A DNA stretch of 64,000 nucleotides from an uncultured Ectothiorhodospiraceae bacterium (GCA_945787715.1 CALZJE010000007.1:43312-107311); one strand, 5' to 3'. Numbered from the stretch's first letter, positions 30,538 through 40,354 are shown. Made by a program: numbers and translations. Notes: generated by a model from the sequence alone, not told the origin.

Positions 30538-31125
30538 TCATTCCAGTGTCTGCGTTGTCGATAAATTGAGCGCTGTTTGTTGCTTATCGGTTAACTCATA
30601 CACAAACTCCACTCGACGGTTTGAGCTCCACGCGGCTTCGTCTTTACCTAACACTTTGGGTTGACTTTCACCATAACTCATAATCCTCATTTGGCGAGGA
30701 CTTACACCCTGCTCAAATAATAAGTTCATCACCGAATTTGCACGTTTCTGCCCCAAAATTTTATTATATTCATCAGATCCTCTTTCATCTGCGTGCCCTT
30801 CCAACACTAAAACCTGATCAGGATTTTGCGTCAGATATGTTGCATGGCTATCAATTAAACTAAGTTCACTTGATTTAATTTCTGAAGAATCATAGTAAAA
30901 ATAAACTGCAATTGATTCGAGCGGCGGCAAACTTACTTGTTCTTGCTGGATATCAGTAATAGCTTGAACAACTGCTGGTTCAGTTTGTTCAACAACTGCT
31001 GGTGCAGCTTGCTCAACAACCGCTACTTTTTCTTCTTCAATTGGAGCTTGGATCTTGGTCGCACACCCTACTACCCAAACAAGTGTAGAAGTTATAAATA
31101 GCGCTCCTAATTGTTGTCTAATCAT
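30538..31125 (-). CDS. OmpA-C/Pal-like lipoprotein
   Basis: 195 residues. A signal with lipobox VVGC puts lipidated C21 at the start of the mature protein. A Glu/Val/Ala-rich linker (about 25-65) follows. The peptidoglycan-binding OmpA-like domain (about 70-185) shows FYYDSSEIKSSE, LEGHADERGSDEYN, LGQKRANSVMNLL and SYGESQP. This is an outer-membrane lipoprotein bound to the cell wall. No tol genes are next to it, so it may be a second OmpA-like lipoprotein and not the canonical Pal. Confidence 0.88.
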   Translation of the reverse strand: MIRQQLGALFITSTLVWVVGCATKIQAPIEEEKVAVVEQAAPAVVEQTEPAVVQAITDIQQEQVSLPPLESIAVYFYYDSSEIKSSELSLIDSHATYLTQNPDQVLVLEGHADERGSDEYNKILGQKRANSVMNLLFEQGVSPRQMRIMSYGESQPKVLGKDEAAWSSNRRVEFVYELTDKQQTALNLSTTQTLE

Positions 31126-31469
31126 AATTTTTCGCTTCTCCGTTTATCAAATAGCTCAATTATTGCGCTATGAGCTTTATGGCAAAATGCTTCTCCATTT
31201 TCTGACACGCTAGAACTCAAACCATTCAATAGATTTATATAAAATATTAACTGAAATTCTCTATGTACTAGCTCATAATAAATAAGAGTAATCAGTGCTC
31301 GTGAAATATTTGTAAATTTTTTCTAAAGTAGCACCTTAATTTCAAAAAAGAATGTGAAAGTGTGTGTCATACTAAGTGTTTGATAGACGCTTCTGAAGTA
31401 AGCTATAAAGTATTTTATGCTGGGCTAATTTTATTTTTTACCGTCGGCACAATAATCACACAACACAAT
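31126..31469. other. Intergenic region upstream of the propeller-barrel gene
   Basis: Between two divergent genes. It includes an in-frame 36-codon extension (31362-31469) that would start with a GTG and has no ribosome site. I see no other gene or strong structure. Confidence 0.35.
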
Positions 31470-34328
31470 ATGAATTCTTGGGTACCTATAAATTCAGTGA
31501 TAAAAAAAGCGATATACCTAACGAAAGCTCTTGGCCTTATTCTCTTGATTAGCTTCAGCCAAGCAAGTTATTCCGCCCTAAGCCACGACCAAGCTTTAAT
31601 ATGGAAATCTTTGCATAGCGATAATTTCAATATTCATTTTCACAATAATGAATATGAAATAGCCCAAAAAACGCTAAATATATCTGAACATACACTCTTG
31701 AGATTACAAAATGTATTTAAATGGATTCCTGATCATCCCATAGATATCATCGTGAGCGATGAAAAAGATATCGCACCGCCAGAAATATTATACATTCCCC
31801 CAAAACTACAATTCACTATACATCTTACTGCTCCTGAGCAATTTTCAGACTTTGACAATTGGCTACAACAGACCATTACGCAGAAGCTAACGCAACTTAT
31901 CCACTTGGATAAGAGATCTGAACTGCCTTTAACGCTGAAGAATAGCTTTGGCCGCCACCCATTGTTGTTTCCCAATTTTTATCAACCGAATTGGCTTAAA
32001 GCAGGCCTAACCATCTATCTTGAGACAGATAAAATCAATGGAACAGGTGAAGGTCAAAGCAGTTTTTTTGAAATGATGATGCGCATGGAAGTTGCCAAAG
32101 GCCTTAAAACCCTTGAACAAATTAACATCAGAATTTCAACTTGGCCAGCTGATCAGACCCACAAGCTATATGGTTATTTTTTCTATCAGTTCTTAGAAAC
32201 CCAGTATGGAAAGCAAGCTGTCCACAAGTTCATTGATCAATACAGTAGAAATATAATTCCCTTTAGAGTTGATCACAGCACAAATCTTTCCTTCAACAAG
32301 ACAATGCAAGAACTATGGGACGAATATGTTCAATATCTTCAAGATATTTTTGACATTCAGACCAACGACATTCTTCAAGCAAAAATCACCGCTGGCTCAC
32401 GAATCACAGACAATGGTTACTATAAAATTTTTGCTAAACCAATAGATGATGTGAATTTATTAATTGCACAATATGATGGAGTAAACCGTCCCGAAATATT
32501 TTTAAAAAACTCTAATACAGGCTCTTCTCTATTCATATCCAATATTGAAGCCGATGCTCAAGTTGATGCGGATTCAGATGCGGGTGTCATAATTTCGCAA
32601 GTGGAAGCACATCGAAATACAAACCACTTCAAAGACCTTTATCATATCGATATACACACAAAAGAAATGAAACGTCTTACACGTGGCGATAGATACATTA
32701 GGACCACCTGGCATCCGGATGGGGAGCAGATGATAGCTGTCCATACTAAACTGGGCAAACATACTCTGGTTCTACTTAGTCAAGATGGTCGACTAATTGA
32801 TTTATTATGGGAAGGAAAAGAAGGTGAATATATTGGTGGAATAAACTGGTCTCCCGATGGAATAAAATTAGTCGCTTCAATTAAACGTGATAATACTTCC
32901 TGGCAATTAGAAGAATTTGATATCAATAAAAGACGATGGACTAAACTCACATTCACAAGTGATATAGAAGCGCAACCACACTATAGCAAAGATGGAAAAT
33001 CCATTTTCTTTACAGCCGATTATATGGGTGTCTTTAACATTCGCAGACTTGATTTAGACACTAAAAATATAACAACATTAACCAATGTAATTGGCGGCGC
33101 GTTTTCTCCCCAACCAGGCAACAATAACGACCTCTACTATATAGGCTATACAGAAAAGGGTTATGACATTTTTCATTTAGCTCAGATACAAGACCTGAAT
33201 ATTGACACAATCTTAAAAAATATCGTCAAAGAAGATAAAACACAAATCAATGACGCTATAAAATTCGAAACCACTGAATATTCTACACTGAGATATCTAG
33301 CGCCAAAATGGTGGAGCCCTACGCTCCAGATAGATACAGAAAGCACCAAACTAGGTTTATTTACAACAGCATCAGATCCACTCAATCGACACAGCTATGA
33401 TGCGCTACTAAGCTTCGATATTGACTCATCGACAACTTCTGGCGAGTTAAACTATAGATATGACCGATGGTTCCCATTAATACAATTTTATTTATCTAAC
33501 AACAATCGAAACGATTTCCGCCACGAAGTTTATCAGGGTGAATTATTAGCCCCTTTAATTTCGGTTACTGGAAAATGGTTTCTCGGTTTTTCCTATGCGT
33601 CAGATAAAATCTTTGAAAAAGACCCGCTTGATCAATCAAAAAAAGTTACTAGACATAATCCATCGGCAGGCTTCGGGCTCATATACGATTCTAGAAAACG
33701 CAATTTAATTTCTAATAGCCTCAGTACTGGAAGACTCCTCACTCTAGTTGCAGAAACAAGCAATATATCCAATAGCGACTACGATGGGCATGCGTTAATT
33801 GGTAAATGGCAAGAATATATAACGATAAAGCCTGAACACGTTATTGGCTTTCGAATGATTGGAGGCTTCGGGCTCGAAGAGCCACGAAATTTTCAACTAG
33901 GGGGCTACACCCGCGGTGAATTTATATCGAATAATTTATTTTCTGATGTTCCACCTAAATCTACGCTGTATAACAATCGAAGCTATTCTTTTCGTGGCTA
34001 TAAACAAAATAAGGCAGCACTATCTGGCAGACGAATGGTTGTTTACAACCTGGAGTGGAGATTTCCCATAAAAAGAATTGGTCAAACATTAGAAAAGGCA
34101 CCAATTTTTGGTATCGACCAAGTGGCTGGGACGGTATTTACTGCAATTGGTAGTGTATGGGATCAAGGACTCTGGCCGCAGCAATATAAACATAGCATAG
34201 GTGGCGAACTTCGTTTTTTCACTGAACTATTCTATTTTTTACCAACTCAAATTCGTACGGGTTATGCATATGGCTTTGATAAGGAAGGGGAAGATCAAGT
34301 TTACATCTCATTTAATAGCAGCTTTTAA
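31470..34328 (+). CDS. Protease-like/beta-propeller/outer-membrane barrel fusion, zinc site lost
   Basis: About 952 residues from the ATG at 31470, with a signal peptide (TKALGLILLISFSQASYSA). Three parts follow. First, an N-terminal peptidase-MA-like domain (about 30-290) whose zinc motif is degenerate: QKLTQ at 138-142 replaces the expected HExxH, and KAGLTIYLE replaces the usual EGLA-YLE. Second, a TolB/PD40-like propeller (about 310-590; TWHPDGEQMIAV, WSPDGIKLVASI, YSKDGKSIFFTA). Third, a C-terminal surface-antigen barrel (about 650-952) ending in aromatic strand QVYISFNSSF. The protein probably sits in the outer membrane. Function is unknown; the dead-enzyme reading is my inference. A longer GTG start at 31362 is possible but unsupported. 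Confidence 0.75.
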   Translation: MNSWVPINSVIKKAIYLTKALGLILLISFSQASYSALSHDQALIWKSLHSDNFNIHFHNNEYEIAQKTLNISEHTLLRLQNVFKWIPDHPIDIIVSDEKDIAPPEILYIPPKLQFTIHLTAPEQFSDFDNWLQQTITQKLTQLIHLDKRSELPLTLKNSFGRHPLLFPNFYQPNWLKAGLTIYLETDKINGTGEGQSSFFEMMMRMEVAKGLKTLEQINIRISTWPADQTHKLYGYFFYQFLETQYGKQAVHKFIDQYSRNIIPFRVDHSTNLSFNKTMQELWDEYVQYLQDIFDIQTNDILQAKITAGSRITDNGYYKIFAKPIDDVNLLIAQYDGVNRPEIFLKNSNTGSSLFISNIEADAQVDADSDAGVIISQVEAHRNTNHFKDLYHIDIHTKEMKRLTRGDRYIRTTWHPDGEQMIAVHTKLGKHTLVLLSQDGRLIDLLWEGKEGEYIGGINWSPDGIKLVASIKRDNTSWQLEEFDINKRRWTKLTFTSDIEAQPHYSKDGKSIFFTADYMGVFNIRRLDLDTKNITTLTNVIGGAFSPQPGNNNDLYYIGYTEKGYDIFHLAQIQDLNIDTILKNIVKEDKTQINDAIKFETTEYSTLRYLAPKWWSPTLQIDTESTKLGLFTTASDPLNRHSYDALLSFDIDSSTTSGELNYRYDRWFPLIQFYLSNNNRNDFRHEVYQGELLAPLISVTGKWFLGFSYASDKIFEKDPLDQSKKVTRHNPSAGFGLIYDSRKRNLISNSLSTGRLLTLVAETSNISNSDYDGHALIGKWQEYITIKPEHVIGFRMIGGFGLEEPRNFQLGGYTRGEFISNNLFSDVPPKSTLYNNRSYSFRGYKQNKAALSGRRMVVYNLEWRFPIKRIGQTLEKAPIFGIDQVAGTVFTAIGSVWDQGLWPQQYKHSIGGELRFFTELFYFLPTQIRTGYAYGFDKEGEDQVYISFNSSF

Positions 34329-34346
34329 TTTTCCAGATTAGCAAGC

Positions 34347-37238
34347 TTACTTTTCAAAAAAAATTCGTTTTTTTCTAAAAATTAACAGTAAGGCTACTAA
34401 TATAAACATTGGATGAATAGCACCGACTGATCTTGTATCATCTGTCACCTCTTCACCTTTCAATCGCGAATTATCATTATCTTTCACGACTATTGAAGCT
34501 TTATTGATCGCCCCCAATTTTGCCCCCCCATCATTTGTCACTATCTCGAGAGCTACAATAAACCTTCGATCATCTTCATTAATATCATTATCGAAAATAT
34601 TGACATTCAGTATTCTCATTTCTTCTCTATGAGCAAACTCCAACAAAGAAACCGTTTCAATATATTTAGATGGATCCTTTACATCATTGCTGCTCACCTT
34701 AATTTTTACTGCCACACTCCCATCCTTACCAACGCTACGGACAACCGGTATGCTTACGGATCCATCATTCTCATCGACAGAATACACCCGTTCCTCGAAT
34801 GAAAACTCACCCGTTCGACGCGGGGAGTCGTCATCAGTAATTTCAACTACTGCTTTATCTCCACCAACATCTACTTTGGCAGTTCTTGGGTCTAAATTAA
34901 CCAGAGAGACATAAAAGATTTCATTTGCCTCATATAAAACATCATTTACCAATGATATTTCCATATCGACAATAGTTTGTAAAGGTTCGAATTTTACGTT
35001 AATTAACTTACCGCTATCATGAAAATAATCTGATGAAAACTTTGCTTCCCCTTCAATAATGAGAACATCTAATTCCACCTCTTTATCAATAGCATCAGCT
35101 CTAACAACAGTTAACTTAACAACCCCCTCACTCTCATTAACTGAATATGTTCTAGCACTAAAACTTACGCGCGAAACATATTCATCATCAACGATATTAA
35201 TTTTTGCATTAGATTGTTCACCAATAACTGCGCCATTATTTGCATGTAGAAGTTCAATATAAATATCTTTATTACCTTCCAATACCGAATCATCAATTAG
35301 AATTATTTCAAATCTCTTGTCTTCATTATCACCATCTTCCCATGAAATTGTACTTTCATAAAAAGCAATATAATCACCTATCCCATCAGAGTCAGCTATT
35401 GCAGTTCCTTTTCCAGTATCCCTGAGTAAAACAGAAATTTTTCCATCATTGCCTCCTACTCGCTGCAATGTAACAACTGCTTTTTGTTCTTTCTCTGCTG
35501 ATTCATACAATTCAGTAGAAAAGGAAATAATGCCTGGACTAGCTTTTATACTTCCGTGTTCAAAAGCGCCGATATCACATTGATCATCACGATTATGGTA
35601 TCGTTGATCTGTTGTTATTGCAGGAAAGCACATGCCTTTATTTATAGCAGGACTATCCTCTAAAAGCGCATGAGTTTGTGTTTTCCCATCATTTAATGCA
35701 ATTTCGGTGATTGATGGATTTGTATTTATCTGGTCATCCAAAGTTACATTAAGCATGCAGCTATTTTCTGAATCAATATTATTTCCCAACGAAACAATTT
35801 CACCTGAGCAGTTCGATCCTGAATCCGAATTAGCTAGTATTGAGTTTTGAATTTCAAGAGATGCAGATTCATTTGAAATATTTCCACCGGTATTTTCGCT
35901 AGAACTATTATCAGCAATAGTCATAAATTGAAGTTTTACTTTACCACCAACTAAATATATTCCTCCGCCATCACTCGCAGAATCATTTCCACTAATTGTT
36001 GCGTTCAAAAGCTCACTCTTTGAATTATCCAGATATAGACCAGCACCGTTATTTGCTTGATTATTGAAAATCTCGCTATTTTGCACGTCAAATCGTGCAA
36101 ATTCGACTTCATCAAATTGACCACTAACAAACAAGCCCCCACCATCTTCATGAGCAGAATTTTTCGAGATAATTGAGTTCTCAATGATTAGATAATTCTT
36201 AGAACTTCCCTCGGTAAAAAAAACGCCACCGCCAGAAGAGGATATGGATTCGTTATTTGTCAGATAAGATAGATTAGTGATTCTAAGTGAGGTTGCTTCC
36301 GCAAAAATAGCACCGCCATGATATGTCGCTGAGTTCTCATTAAACGCTGTATTATCAATAATTAAATTACTGTTCTGTGCGTAAATAGCACCACCCATAC
36401 CATCTTTTGAGGTTTCTGAAGTGACTAGGTTATTTATTAAGAAAGAGCTCTTTATTACAGCTAAAGATACGTTATTTAAATAAATTGCTGCGCCGCCAAT
36501 GTCACCGCTCCAGCTATTGTTTTCAATTTGTACATTCTCAATATGCAAATTCCCGCCATCACTTTGAAGAGCGGCATCATTGTTCGTCAAGACGCTGTCT
36601 TTAAGCTCCAGCAAACCACCTTTATTATAAACCGCTCGACTATTCTTCCCACCTTCAATAATTTTTACATTCAACAGTTTTAGTTTGCCTTGGTTTTGTA
36701 TTATCGAACCAATGGATTCAGGCTTACCACTTCTCATTGTCACGTTTTTAATTTCAACAGAAGGGTCTCTATCGGGAGAGATTTTAGATTTATAAATAAT
36801 AAAAATACTGCGGTTCCCTCCTCCAGAAATGGTTGTGCTGCCTTTTTCAGAAATACCGCCATCAATAATTAAATTATCTTTAATACCTAGATCAGCATCA
36901 ACGCTGAGTTCATAATTAAAAACCTCACCTTCCTTATTCAAGATGATTGTATCTAATCCAGAATGAGCATTAGCCTCCATAATGGCGGCACGAAGCGTAC
37001 ATTTTTGGAAAGAAGTCGTACAATTCCCATCTCCAGGTATAACATCAACCGCATCTATTGTTGAATTAACCTCAAATGTCACGCCCCAAGAAGAATAGCT
37101 ATAAAACAAAAAAATCAATAGGAATAAGCCAGATAGCGCTTTTGGATGAAGGAATGGCATTAAAGTAATCCGTATGTGATTATTATGTGGCTGAAGCGTT
37201 TTGTCGGAGAAAACTGCTGGGATATTTGAATAATTCAC
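34347..37238 (-). CDS. CSLREL-type beta-helix surface protein with Calx-beta domains
   Basis: 963 residues. After the N-terminal signal segment (SGLFLLIFLFYSYSSWG) comes a CSLREL-like motif (CTLRAAIMEANAHSG). Next is a long right-handed beta-helix with many N-x-A/S turns (about 60-540), then three Calx-beta-like repeats (about 570-910) ending in INIVDDE, VEITDDD and VVKDND. The C-terminal membrane anchor with basic tail (MFILVALLLIFRKKR) is of the CTERM sorting type. GTG at 37238 has GGGGAG upstream; an ATG at 37160 would give a shorter signal. A large exported adhesin-like protein, paralogous to the gene at 62869. Confidence 0.85.
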   Translation of the reverse strand: MNYSNIPAVFSDKTLQPHNNHIRITLMPFLHPKALSGLFLLIFLFYSYSSWGVTFEVNSTIDAVDVIPGDGNCTTSFQKCTLRAAIMEANAHSGLDTIILNKEGEVFNYELSVDADLGIKDNLIIDGGISEKGSTTISGGGNRSIFIIYKSKISPDRDPSVEIKNVTMRSGKPESIGSIIQNQGKLKLLNVKIIEGGKNSRAVYNKGGLLELKDSVLTNNDAALQSDGGNLHIENVQIENNSWSGDIGGAAIYLNNVSLAVIKSSFLINNLVTSETSKDGMGGAIYAQNSNLIIDNTAFNENSATYHGGAIFAEATSLRITNLSYLTNNESISSSGGGVFFTEGSSKNYLIIENSIISKNSAHEDGGGLFVSGQFDEVEFARFDVQNSEIFNNQANNGAGLYLDNSKSELLNATISGNDSASDGGGIYLVGGKVKLQFMTIADNSSSENTGGNISNESASLEIQNSILANSDSGSNCSGEIVSLGNNIDSENSCMLNVTLDDQINTNPSITEIALNDGKTQTHALLEDSPAINKGMCFPAITTDQRYHNRDDQCDIGAFEHGSIKASPGIISFSTELYESAEKEQKAVVTLQRVGGNDGKISVLLRDTGKGTAIADSDGIGDYIAFYESTISWEDGDNEDKRFEIILIDDSVLEGNKDIYIELLHANNGAVIGEQSNAKINIVDDEYVSRVSFSARTYSVNESEGVVKLTVVRADAIDKEVELDVLIIEGEAKFSSDYFHDSGKLINVKFEPLQTIVDMEISLVNDVLYEANEIFYVSLVNLDPRTAKVDVGGDKAVVEITDDDSPRRTGEFSFEERVYSVDENDGSVSIPVVRSVGKDGSVAVKIKVSSNDVKDPSKYIETVSLLEFAHREEMRILNVNIFDNDINEDDRRFIVALEIVTNDGGAKLGAINKASIVVKDNDNSRLKGEEVTDDTRSVGAIHPMFILVALLLIFRKKRIFFEK

Positions 37239-37302
37239 CTCAATCTCCCCAATCTATGCGTCATAATAAGAAACAATTTCTATAAATACTAGTCGAATGA
37301 AC

Positions 37303-37384
37303 TTAACCCGGATAATTCATGAATCTCACGTTTTCTCGCTTGCCCTTTGGGTATAACTCGCACAACATGAAATATCCGGATTAA
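37303..37384. repeat. Palindromic element family 2, 82-base copy
   Basis: TTAACCCGGATAATTCATG (37303-37321) and CATGAAATATCCGGATTAA (37366-37384) form an inverted repeat with about three mismatches and a 44-base interior. It shares its end motif with the palindrome at 23509-23542. It lies between two divergent genes. No transposase is encoded. Confidence 0.65.
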
Positions 37385-37413
37385 CAATCCTAACCACATA
37401 ATATTAATCGATA

Positions 37414-38073
37414 ATGATGACCGAACATTTCTTCACCGCAATTATTTTGATTCTTGCAATATTAGCAAGTTACTACACTTATCATTGTTTTCGAAACAAA
37501 CGATATATTAAAGCACTCACATTGTCAGCCCCTTCCATATTACTGATTTTGTTAAGCATTCTCGCCCTAATGATCACCATTGAACAGTCGACTTATCAAA
37601 GACTTACAAAGGAACACGTTGTGGCTAGTGTTGAATTTACACAAATAGGTGACAAACAATTTGAAACGTTACTAACTCAATCACATTACTCTCCTGTAAA
37701 AATCACTGTTCTTGGTGATCATTGGCAGATCGATGCTCGCATAATCAAATGGAAGGGGTTGGCTGCAAAAATGGGATTACAACCCTTATATAAATTGGAA
37801 AGGATTTCAGGTAGATATGAGAATATCGAAACGGAAAAAACTGCCAATAAGTCTGTTTTTAGCGTTAAAAACAATAATTTATCTATATGGGACTTGTTGG
37901 TGGAATATAGGGAGTATTTACCTTGGTTTGACGCGTATTATGGAAACGCGACATATTTTCCAATGAAACACGAAGCAAAATTTATTATTACATTAACTTC
38001 GAATGGACTTATTGCCAGACCAAGAAACTTAGAAGCTAGCCAGTCATTAGCTCAATGGCTAGCTTCTTCATGA
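37414..38073 (+). CDS. Membrane protein of unknown function
   Basis: 219 residues. Two N-terminal hydrophobic helices (about 7-23 and 35-57) are followed by a soluble C-terminal part, probably periplasmic, with conserved-looking KITVLGDHWQIDARIIKWKG and LPWFDAYYGNATYFPM. Such proteins are often labelled cation/multidrug efflux pump in databases, but nothing here supports transport. It is convergent with minE and 22 bases from it. No function assigned. Confidence 0.65.
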   Translation: MMTEHFFTAIILILAILASYYTYHCFRNKRYIKALTLSAPSILLILLSILALMITIEQSTYQRLTKEHVVASVEFTQIGDKQFETLLTQSHYSPVKITVLGDHWQIDARIIKWKGLAAKMGLQPLYKLERISGRYENIETEKTANKSVFSVKNNNLSIWDLLVEYREYLPWFDAYYGNATYFPMKHEAKFIITLTSNGLIARPRNLEASQSLAQWLASS

Positions 38074-38095
38074 AATAGTCAGAAATAACAATTAC

Positions 38096-38389
38096 TTAGT
38101 CAGCGTTGACAAGCATTTCCTGAACTTCTTCAGGTAGTGAAATATTTAGCTCTAAAATCTCACAATCACCATCTCTTTCCAAATTAACTTTAATATCTCC
38201 GAGATCGACTTTCACATACTTGCTAACAACGTCCAAAAGCTCTTGCTTCAATGCTGGCAGGTAATCGGGCTCGTGCCTACCGGCATGCTCACGCGCAAGA
38301 ATAATCTGCAATCTCTCTTTGGCGACTGAAGCCGTTGGCTTTTTTTTACGTCTCAAATAATTAAGCAATGACATAATCTTAAGTTCCAA
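38096..38389 (-). CDS. minE: Cell division topological specificity factor MinE
   Basis: 97 residues, slightly longer than the usual ~88. The N-terminal MinD-binding helix (LLNYLRRKKKPTASVAKERLQI) is followed by the C-terminal topological domain (ADYLPAL-like DYLPALKQELLDVVSKY). It restricts MinCD to the cell poles by releasing MinD from the membrane. It overlaps the minD end by 11 bases, so the two are translationally coupled. Last gene of minCDE. Confidence 0.97.
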   Translation of the reverse strand: MELKIMSLLNYLRRKKKPTASVAKERLQIILAREHAGRHEPDYLPALKQELLDVVSKYVKVDLGDIKVNLERDGDCEILELNISLPEEVQEMLVNAD

Positions 38390-39188
38390 ATATTCGTTTT
38401 AGTAAGCCTGTTTTCTCAACATTTAAAAATCGCATGGGAGTATCTTCTCCCATAAAGCGGCTAACGACATCAGAATACGCTTGCCCGCTTAAACTATTTT
38501 TATCATGAATAACAGGAACACCTGCATTTGATGCACTCAGAACAGACTCAGATTCAGGAATTACCCCAAGTAGCGGAATGCTTAATAGCTCTTTTACATC
38601 ATCGACAGATAACATCTCTCCCATTTCCACTCGCTTAGGCATGTAGCGAGTGATAACAAGATGCTCCTTTATCGGCTCAGCACCGTCAATCGCACGTTTT
38701 GACTTGGCGGCAAGTATGCCTAGAATTCTATCAGAGTCACGCACCGATGAAACTTCCGGATTTGTAACAACAATTGCTTCGTCTGCAAAATAAAGCGCCA
38801 TCAGGGCACCTTTTTCTATACCTGCCGGTGAATCACAAACAATATAGTCGAAATCCTCTTTTAACTCATTCAAGATTCGCTCAACACCTTCTTGAGTTAA
38901 TGCCTCTTTATCTCGTGTTTGTGATGCTGGCAAAATATATAAATTATCACAACGCTTATCTTTGATAAGCGCCTGCTTGAGTGTTGATTCATTATTTAGC
39001 ACATTGACAAAGTCATAGACGACTCGGCGTTCACAACCCATAATCAAATCAAGATTACGCAAACCAACATCAAAATCAATTACAACCGTTTTATTTCCAC
39101 GCAACGCCAAACCTGTAGCAAAACTGGCACTACTCGTCGTCTTTCCAACGCCGCCCTTACCAGAGGTAACAACAATCACTCTAGCCAA
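38379..39188 (-). CDS. minD: Septum site-determining ATPase MinD
   Basis: 269 residues. Deviant Walker A motif SGKGGVGKTT near residue 8-17, VIDFDVGLRNLDLIMG, CDSPAGIEKGAL, and a C-terminal amphipathic helix (KTGLLKRIFGT) that binds the membrane. It recruits MinC to inhibit division away from mid-cell. The start is a TTG at 39188 with a good AAGGAGA site upstream. A copy of the palindromic repeat lies in the gap to minC. Confidence 0.98.
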   Translation of the reverse strand: MARVIVVTSGKGGVGKTTSSASFATGLALRGNKTVVIDFDVGLRNLDLIMGCERRVVYDFVNVLNNESTLKQALIKDKRCDNLYILPASQTRDKEALTQEGVERILNELKEDFDYIVCDSPAGIEKGALMALYFADEAIVVTNPEVSSVRDSDRILGILAAKSKRAIDGAEPIKEHLVITRYMPKRVEMGEMLSVDDVKELLSIPLLGVIPESESVLSASNAGVPVIHDKNSLSGQAYSDVVSRFMGEDTPMRFLNVEKTGLLKRIFGT

Positions 39189-39212
39189 GATTGTCTCCTT
39201 CTAATTACCTGT

Positions 39213-39380
39213 TAAACCTAGAAAGATCAGTTGGACACGAGATTAGAGTACAAGCAATCGTTTTGATGGGCATAATGAAAAATATTGCAATCAACTGGTT
39301 GGTGATTCAATGTTTTTCATATAGCCAAGCGAATCAAGTGATTGTGCCATAACTCGTGGATCAACTGATTTTTTTAAGTT
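39213..39380 (+). repeat. Palindromic element family 1, copy B (long form) inside the min operon
   Basis: 168 bases with ends TTAAACCTAGAAAGATCAG and, in complement, AACTTAAAAAAATCAGTTG. The interior shares ACGAGATTAGAGTAC, GGTTGGTGATT and ATATAG-CAAGCGAATCA blocks with copy C, and matches copy A in reverse complement. It fills nearly the whole 197-base gap between minC and minD, so minD may need read-through of its hairpin or another promoter. Confidence 0.85.
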
Positions 39381-39385
39381 ATATA

Positions 39386-40159
39386 TTATTTAAGTGGGGA
39401 AATCATTAACTGCTCCCCCTCCAAGAAAATTTGTACCGTTTTTGACCGTATTTCAACAGGAACCGTTTCTTCAAAAACTCTGAAGTTACCTGCAATTGAA
39501 ACTAACTCCGCTTCCATATTTTGACAAAAGATCCTGGTGTTCTCATCACCTCGGACGCCAGCCAATGCACGACCCCGCATAGGTGCATAGACATGAATAC
39601 TTCCATCAGCAATGATTTCTGCACCTGGATTCACAGGTGCTAACACGATTAGATCCCCTCCCATGGCGTAAATTTGCTGGCCAGATCGAACGGGAGATTT
39701 AATAATTTTTGTGGGCGACGTACTTCCAACTATTGCAGGATCAGATTCTGAGTCGTCTTTTGTTTGTTTTTGGTTCACCGGTGTATCTGAAGTAGCAATA
39801 TCCTGCAACACACCACCTTTCAGTATTGCTAATCCAGCACTTATCGCTAATGCATTCTGTTGATTGGAGCCATTTCGTACTCCAACGGGTATTAATGCAT
39901 TTTTACTGAGTAACCTCATTAATTCCCTAAAATCTAGCTCCTCTTCAGAAGAGGAAATTTTTTCAAGATCAATAACAACTGAGGCGTTTTCAAAAAATTT
40001 CAGGGCCGTATTTAACCGTTCACTCAATTCTTCTTCAATTCTTGCGATAGATGTTGATCGAATTTGCAGTATAGGTAACGTAAATACTGACCCTTTTAAT
40101 TCAACTGCATTGGACTGCTGATTTGCCGATGATTCAACAACTTCAGTTTGCAAGCGCAT
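39386..40159 (-). CDS. minC: Septum formation inhibitor MinC
   Basis: 257 residues. The N-terminal FtsZ-acting domain begins at VELKGSVFTLPILQI. The C-terminal beta-helical MinD-binding domain has the classic VRSGQQIYAMGGDLIVLAPVN, GSIHVYAPMRGRALAGVRGD and IFCQNMEAELVSIAGNF. A TTG start at 40198 would add 13 residues without a ribosome site; the ATG at 40159 fits E. coli MinC better, although its GGAG is very close. Separated from minD by the palindromic repeat copy B, which is unusual for this operon. Confidence 0.95.
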   Translation of the reverse strand: MRLQTEVVESSANQQSNAVELKGSVFTLPILQIRSTSIARIEEELSERLNTALKFFENASVVIDLEKISSSEEELDFRELMRLLSKNALIPVGVRNGSNQQNALAISAGLAILKGGVLQDIATSDTPVNQKQTKDDSESDPAIVGSTSPTKIIKSPVRSGQQIYAMGGDLIVLAPVNPGAEIIADGSIHVYAPMRGRALAGVRGDENTRIFCQNMEAELVSIAGNFRVFEETVPVEIRSKTVQIFLEGEQLMISPLK

Positions 40160-40354
40160 TTCTCCAATAATAGATCTAAAACCAATAACCGAAAACAATT
40201 ATTGAGCACAAAACACTCACATCGAACAACATCCACTCTATTCGAAGAGTGATGTTATTAATTACAGTTTTGCATATAATTTATTTAAACTGTTTAGTAC
40301 TTAATTCAACAAATTATAATCAGTCTTTCGCTTAAAGTGTAATCTTTTTGCTGA

